A stretch of DNA of 10,037 nt from an uncultured bacterium. GTDB lineage: Bacteria; Actinomycetota; Coriobacteriia; Coriobacteriales; Coriobacteriaceae. The stretch covers positions 1 to 10,037 of the forward strand of contig CAJMSV010000062.1 in NCBI GenBank assembly GCA_905216175.1. Reading direction: 5' to 3'. The position numbers were made by a program, and so were the translations under genes. Numbering within the stretch: the stretch's first letter is position 1; each line of letters opens with the position of its first letter. Positions 6,722 to 10,037 of the stretch are shown piece after piece. Under the pieces are notes generated by a model. That model ran no database searches. It saw only the letters and a program-made list of their open reading frames with translations, and was not told the DNA's origin.

Positions 6722-6731
6722 TGGGTATGAT
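6722..6731 (+). promoter_or_regulatory. Candidate -10 element for the glycosyltransferase operon
   Basis: TGGG followed by TATGAT (6726-6731) is a 5/6 match to the -10 consensus. No clear -35 box was found at standard spacing; the inverted repeat 6690-6710 lies in that area, which would fit an activated or repressed promoter. Transcription from here would read through the hairpin at 6749-6777 before the start codon. Confidence 0.4.
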
Positions 6732-6748
6732 GGAATCAGCTAGGTCGC

Positions 6749-6783
6749 GGGGCGTCGCCTGTGTTTGGCGGCGTCCCGTTTTT
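6749..6783 (+). terminator. Terminator-type hairpin before the glycosyltransferase
   Basis: GGGGCGTCGCC (6749-6759) pairs with GGCGGCGTCCC (6767-6777) over 11 bp with two G-T pairs and a 7-base loop, followed by G and five Ts (6779-6783). It has the form of a rho-independent terminator and may end the MFS transcript, whose stop is 115 bases upstream. Because it lies between the -10-like element and the ATG at 6805, it could instead be a leader attenuator. Confidence 0.65.
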
Positions 6784-6804
6784 GTGTTGCAGGGAGGGTA
6801 AGGC

Positions 6805-7992
6805 ATGAACGCCACGGTCGTGATTCCAACGTATTGGGCGGGCGATGACGCTTGCGCAAACGCCCCTGGCACCTATGATCATTCGACGCGACTCAACGCC
6901 GACAATCCCGAACTCGACCGCTGCCTGGCCTCGCTTGAGCAGGTACGTGACATCCCGCGCATCATCCTTTTGGTGGTCTGTCCCGTTTCTGCCACAGCCG
7001 ATGTGTCGCTGCGCGTGCGCGAGATTGTCGACGCGCATCCCACGCTCAAGGTCACCGTTGTCACCAACACCCAGGCCTCGCGCATCGCAGACCGGGTTGC
7101 TCAGATCGCGCCCAAGGGTTCGGGCGAGTGCGTGAGCCTGCGAGGCTACGGTGCCATCCGCAATATGGGGCTAGCCTGTGCCGCTGTGCTGGGGCATGAC
7201 GCGGTTATCTTTTTGGATGACGATGAGACTGTCATCGACGCCGACTTTATGAAGCGCGCGACCTATGCGTTGGGGCAGCAGACGCGTCAGGGCTTGCCGA
7301 TCTTGGTCAAGAGCGGCTATTTCTACGATCGCGACGGCTCGCCGCTGGCTCCCACGGACAAGGCGGGCATCTGCCATCGTTGGTGGACCAAGCGCATCGA
7401 GTTCAACCGTTGGATGAAAAAGGCGCTCTCGGGCACCCGCATCTCGCGCTCTAACTACGTGTGCGGCGGCCTGATGGCCCTGCACGCCCGCGCCTTTACG
7501 CGTGTGGCCTTTGACCCGTTTATCACCCGCGGCGAGGACTTGGATTACCTCTTTAACATGCGCATGTTTGGCTACGACGTGTGGTTCGATAACGAGTGGA
7601 CCGTGCGCCATCTGCCTCCGGAGTCCGAAAAGCGCTCACCGCGCTTTATGCAGGATGTATACCGTTGGTACTACGAACGGGCCAAGTTGACATTCGCCGC
7701 GCATCAAAAGGAGCTCATTCCCGTTACGGCGGCATCACTCATGCCCTACCCGGGCCCGTGGATTTCGCGCGAGCTCGACGACCGCGTGCGCAAGACCGCT
7801 ATGGTCCGCAGCGTGTTTACCCGCGAGCATGAGGGCTACCTGCGCATCTGGCGCCATGGTATCGGCGAGGCAAAGGCCTATGCGCGCCAAAACGCTGCAA
7901 GCTACCTGCGTTTCCAGAGCTTTTGGCCCAAGATCATGGACGGGCTTTGGCGTGACGCACAACTGATCAGTATCCTGGAGGGGGCCGAATGA
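6805..7992 (+). CDS. GT-A fold glycosyltransferase (family 2-like)
   Basis: A 395-residue protein with no clear membrane helix. It opens with TVVIPTYW (4-11), the first strand of the nucleotide-sugar-binding fold. VIFLDDDETV (134-143) holds the DxD-type metal and nucleotide-sugar motif (D138-D140). YVCGGLMALHARAF (218-231) and RGEDLDYLFNMRMFGYDVW (242-260) supply the acceptor-side and ED catalytic-base region, and the H269 of VRHLPP resembles the third metal ligand of related GalNAc-type enzymes. It should transfer a sugar from a nucleotide-sugar to a glycan or lipid acceptor at the cytoplasmic side. Start: AGGGAGGG (6791-6798), 6 bases before ATG. Its TGA overlaps the ATG of kinase 2 by four bases, so the two are translationally coupled. 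The C-terminal 110 residues are basic and aromatic-rich and match nothing I recognise. Donor and acceptor are unknown. Confidence 0.82.
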   Translation: MNATVVIPTYWAGDDACANAPGTYDHSTRLNADNPELDRCLASLEQVRDIPRIILLVVCPVSATADVSLRVREIVDAHPTLKVTVVTNTQASRIADRVAQIAPKGSGECVSLRGYGAIRNMGLACAAVLGHDAVIFLDDDETVIDADFMKRATYALGQQTRQGLPILVKSGYFYDRDGSPLAPTDKAGICHRWWTKRIEFNRWMKKALSGTRISRSNYVCGGLMALHARAFTRVAFDPFITRGEDLDYLFNMRMFGYDVWFDNEWTVRHLPPESEKRSPRFMQDVYRWYYERAKLTFAAHQKELIPVTAASLMPYPGPWISRELDDRVRKTAMVRSVFTREHEGYLRIWRHGIGEAKAYARQNAASYLRFQSFWPKIMDGLWRDAQLISILEGAE

Positions 7993-9332
7993 TCGACCGC
8001 CGCGCCCAGCGCGATAGTTCAATATCAATCTTTCGCATCATTGCCGTTGCCTGCGCCATTTGCGTGCTGGTGTACTTTATTTTTGCCTTGGTGACCGGTA
8101 TCGAGCCGATCGCCACGGTGATTGCCTGCGCGCTGCTGTGCATCTTTCTGTGCATCTTTATCTTTTTGACGCTCAATCCCGATTCGGTGCGCTCCCAGTA
8201 CACCGAGGAGACGCTCTCGGTGGCCTCGGCCATGCTCGAGGACATTAAGGGCGGTCTGACGCAGGAGTCGGCGCGTTTGGTGTGCCGGCGCATTTTGCCC
8301 GAGACGCGCGCCATGACGGTTGCCATCACCGACGAGGGCAACGTGTTGGCCTGCGCGGGCGAGTTTGAGGAAAAACTACTGCCAGATTCTCCCATCCACA
8401 CGCTTGCCACACGCTACGTTATCGAACATGGCATCGTGCAGTCGTTCAACCGTATGGTGGATGTCGTGGGCTCGGATGGTTCGCACAACCAAGTCCCCGC
8501 CGGCATTATCGCCCCCATCAAGGTGGGCGATCGTACCGTCGGCACGCTCAAGTTCTACTACAAGACCCCGCGCGCCGTCGACCGTACCCAGTACGCGCTT
8601 GCCTCGGGCTTTGCCGAGATCTTGTCCACGCAGCTCGCCATCCACGAGCTCGAGGTGCAAAAGGAACTCACAGCGCGCGCTGAGGTGCGTGCGCTACAGG
8701 CGCAGATTAACCCGCACTTCCTGTTCAACACGCTGAACACCATTGCATCGTTTACGCGCACCGACCCGCTGCGGGCCCGCGAACTGCTTCGTGAGTTCTC
8801 ATCGTTCTATCGTGCCACGCTCGACAACTCGGGATCGCTCATTCCGGTCTCGCGCGAGGTCGCACAGACCAAGCGCTACCTTACCTTTGAGAAGGCCCGC
8901 TTTGGCGAGGACCGCGTGCTTGCGACGTTCGATGTGTCCGAGGACGTGGAAGATACGCTGGTGCCGGCGTTCGTGATCCAGCCGATTGTCGAGAACGCCG
9001 TACGTCATGGTATGGGCGATGACGACGCCCTGAGGATCGACGTGACCGTTCACCAAGACGGCGAGGATGCAATCTTGATTGCCGTGGCCGATAATGGCGT
9101 GGGCATGGATGAGGGTACCGCCGCCAGACTGTTTGACGAACGCTCTGCCCGTCCCGACGCCAGCTCTCCCCAGGGTGGCGGCGCCGGTGTGGCCATGCAC
9201 AATATTTCGGAGCGCATCCATCGCTTTTATGGGCCGCACTCCTATACGCGTGTCGAATCGGCGCCGGGCAAGGGCACCAAAGTGCTCCTTCATCTTGATT
9301 TGTCAGAGAGCATCTTTGACATTCAAGAGTAA
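7989..9332 (+). CDS. LytS-type sensor histidine kinase (system 2)
   Basis: A 447-residue paralogue of the kinase at 2077. Two helices (about 14-36 and 40-62) form the whole membrane part. The GAF-like domain (about 75-217) has VAITDEGNVLACAG, AGIIAPIKVGDRTVGTLKFYYK and ASGFAEILSTQLAIHELE, the latter two very close to LytS. The His_kinase domain has the canonical AQINPHFLFNTLNTI with phosphoacceptor H243; the ATPase domain has QPIVENAVRHG (N336), DNGVGM (369-373 region) and GGGAGVAMHN (396-405). The cysteine pair found before the AxIvPL strand in LytS GAF domains is absent. The start ATG overlaps the glycosyltransferase stop (ATGA), with GGAGGGGG (7978-7984 region) as ribosome binding site inside the upstream gene. 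Regulator 2 follows 72 bases later and is its likely partner. Signal unknown; all catalytic motifs are intact. Confidence 0.9.
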   Translation: MIDRRAQRDSSISIFRIIAVACAICVLVYFIFALVTGIEPIATVIACALLCIFLCIFIFLTLNPDSVRSQYTEETLSVASAMLEDIKGGLTQESARLVCRRILPETRAMTVAITDEGNVLACAGEFEEKLLPDSPIHTLATRYVIEHGIVQSFNRMVDVVGSDGSHNQVPAGIIAPIKVGDRTVGTLKFYYKTPRAVDRTQYALASGFAEILSTQLAIHELEVQKELTARAEVRALQAQINPHFLFNTLNTIASFTRTDPLRARELLREFSSFYRATLDNSGSLIPVSREVAQTKRYLTFEKARFGEDRVLATFDVSEDVEDTLVPAFVIQPIVENAVRHGMGDDDALRIDVTVHQDGEDAILIAVADNGVGMDEGTAARLFDERSARPDASSPQGGGAGVAMHNISERIHRFYGPHSYTRVESAPGKGTKVLLHLDLSESIFDIQE

Positions 9333-9341
9333 AATAAAAGG

Positions 9342-9379
9342 CTACGGGCTCAACGTCATGCGATGGATGCCCGGCGTAG
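9342..9379 (+). other. Imperfect hairpin between kinase 2 and regulator 2
   Basis: CTACGGGC (9342-9349) can pair with GCCC (9369-9372) and GTAG (9376-9379), leaving a 3-base bulge and a 19-base loop. There is no T-run, so termination is unlikely. It may influence the kinase/regulator ratio or be chance. Confidence 0.2.
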
Positions 9380-9404
9380 TTAGTTGACGAAAGGTTTTAT
9401 CCCT

Positions 9405-10037
9405 ATGCTGCGTGCGATGATTGTGGATGATGAGGCGCCGGCTCGCTCGGAGCTTCGCTTCCTGCTCGAGCAAACGGGCAAGATCGGCACGATTACGGAG
9501 GCGTCGAGCGTCCGCTCCGCCATCGAGATGCTTATGGAAAGTCGCGTGGATGTCGTGTTTCTCGATATCTCGATGCCCGGTGCCTCGGGCCTGCAACTTG
9601 CCGAGGCGCTGCATAAGCTTAAAAATCCGCCGGCGATCGTGTTTGTGACTGCGTATAGCGACCATGCGGTCGAGGCATTCGACGTGGATGCCGTCGACTA
9701 TCTGATGAAGCCGGTCGAGGAAGCTCGCTTGGATCGCGCGATCGAGAAGGTCATGCAACGCGCCAAGCCGGTTACGGACAGCAAGGTGACCATCGAGCGT
9801 ATCCCGGTGGAAAAGGGCGGCCGCAAGGTGCTCATTCCCGTGGACGACATTCGCTTTATCATGGCCAAGGACGATTACTCCTGCATCTATACCGTCGATG
9901 ATCGCTTTTTGTCGACGACCTCGCTGGCGCAGTTTGAGGCCAAGCTCTGCGACTTTGGCTTCTTCCGTGTTCACCGCCGCTATATCGTCAACTTGGCGTG
10001 CGTCACGGACGTCGAGACGGTGCCCTCGGGCGCCATC
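9405..10037 (+). CDS. LytTR-family response regulator (system 2), 3' end outside window
   Basis: The frame stays open from ATG 9405 to the window edge, giving 211 residues; about 30 more are expected from the length of regulator 1. The receiver domain (about 2-118) shows D8-D9, phosphoacceptor D54 in VFLDISMPG, T82 in FVTAY and K102 in LMKPVEEARLD. The LytTR domain (from about 130) contains GGRKVLIPVDDIRFIMAKDD, a SLAQFEAKL helix and FFRVHRRYIVNL. Start support is GAAAGG (9389-9394), 10 bases upstream. It is the evident partner of kinase 2 and a paralogue of regulator 1: both share the MPG.SG..LAE.L, PP..VFVTA and VDY..KPVE.ARL patterns. The recognition segments differ enough (ARADFCNAV versus AKDDYSCIY) that they may read different sites. 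Partial only because of the window border. Confidence 0.93.
   Translation, partial: MLRAMIVDDEAPARSELRFLLEQTGKIGTITEASSVRSAIEMLMESRVDVVFLDISMPGASGLQLAEALHKLKNPPAIVFVTAYSDHAVEAFDVDAVDYLMKPVEEARLDRAIEKVMQRAKPVTDSKVTIERIPVEKGGRKVLIPVDDIRFIMAKDDYSCIYTVDDRFLSTTSLAQFEAKLCDFGFFRVHRRYIVNLACVTDVETVPSGAI

Noticed and set aside
2713..8617. 23-base exact repeat in both kinase genes as a recombination or mobile repeat
   Set aside because: It encodes the conserved ALASGFA segment at equivalent positions of paralogous domains, so homology explains it.
9358..9387. Nine-residue open frame in the kinase 2 - regulator 2 spacer
   Set aside because: No ribosome binding site and no features; too short to distinguish from chance.

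Overview
The window reads as chromosomal DNA of a high-GC Gram-positive anaerobe. Strong G/C preference at third codon positions, AGGAGG-type ribosome binding sites, LytS/LytTR two-component systems and the general protein style suggest a Coriobacteriia gut organism, most likely Collinsella or a close relative. This assignment is inference from style; no database was searched. All eight recognised genes, plus the partial one at the left edge, lie on the + strand. No tRNA, rRNA, CRISPR array, insertion sequence or phage gene was seen, and no stretch longer than about 170 bases lacks a gene.

Left part (1-1958): the C-terminal third of an APC-family amino-acid permease is followed, after a 131-base spacer rich in inverted repeats, by a metal-dependent amidohydrolase of the imidazolonepropionase / Xaa-Pro dipeptidase type. 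Both have strongly biased codon use, as expected for well-expressed genes. They probably form a peptide or amino-acid uptake and hydrolysis pair. A good intrinsic terminator (2017-2043) closes this block.

Middle and right part (2000-10037): two paralogous LytS/LytR-like two-component systems flank three other genes. System 1 is kinase 2077-3462 plus LytTR regulator 3501-4235. System 2 is kinase 7989-9332 plus LytTR regulator 9405 to beyond the window edge. Between them lie a cytosolic zinc-dependent phospholipase C-like protein (4328-5272), a UMF1-type MFS transporter (5374-6633) and a GT-A glycosyltransferase (6805-7992). The glycosyltransferase overlaps kinase 2 by four bases (ATGA), so glycosyltransferase, kinase 2 and regulator 2 look like one translationally coupled operon.

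Both kinases keep the cytoplasmic half of LytS (GAF-like, His_kinase, HATPase) but have only two predicted membrane helices where LytS has a large multi-helix 5TMR_LYT module. By analogy with the family, they would phosphorylate the adjacent LytTR regulators, which would act at target promoters. The targets and the signal cannot be read from the sequence. A cell-envelope theme (glycosyltransferase, phospholipase-like protein, LytTR regulation) is plausible but unproven. The most interesting non-coding feature is that both kinase operons are preceded by an ATTGC/GCAAT inverted repeat, a -10-like element and a terminator-type hairpin, in that order.
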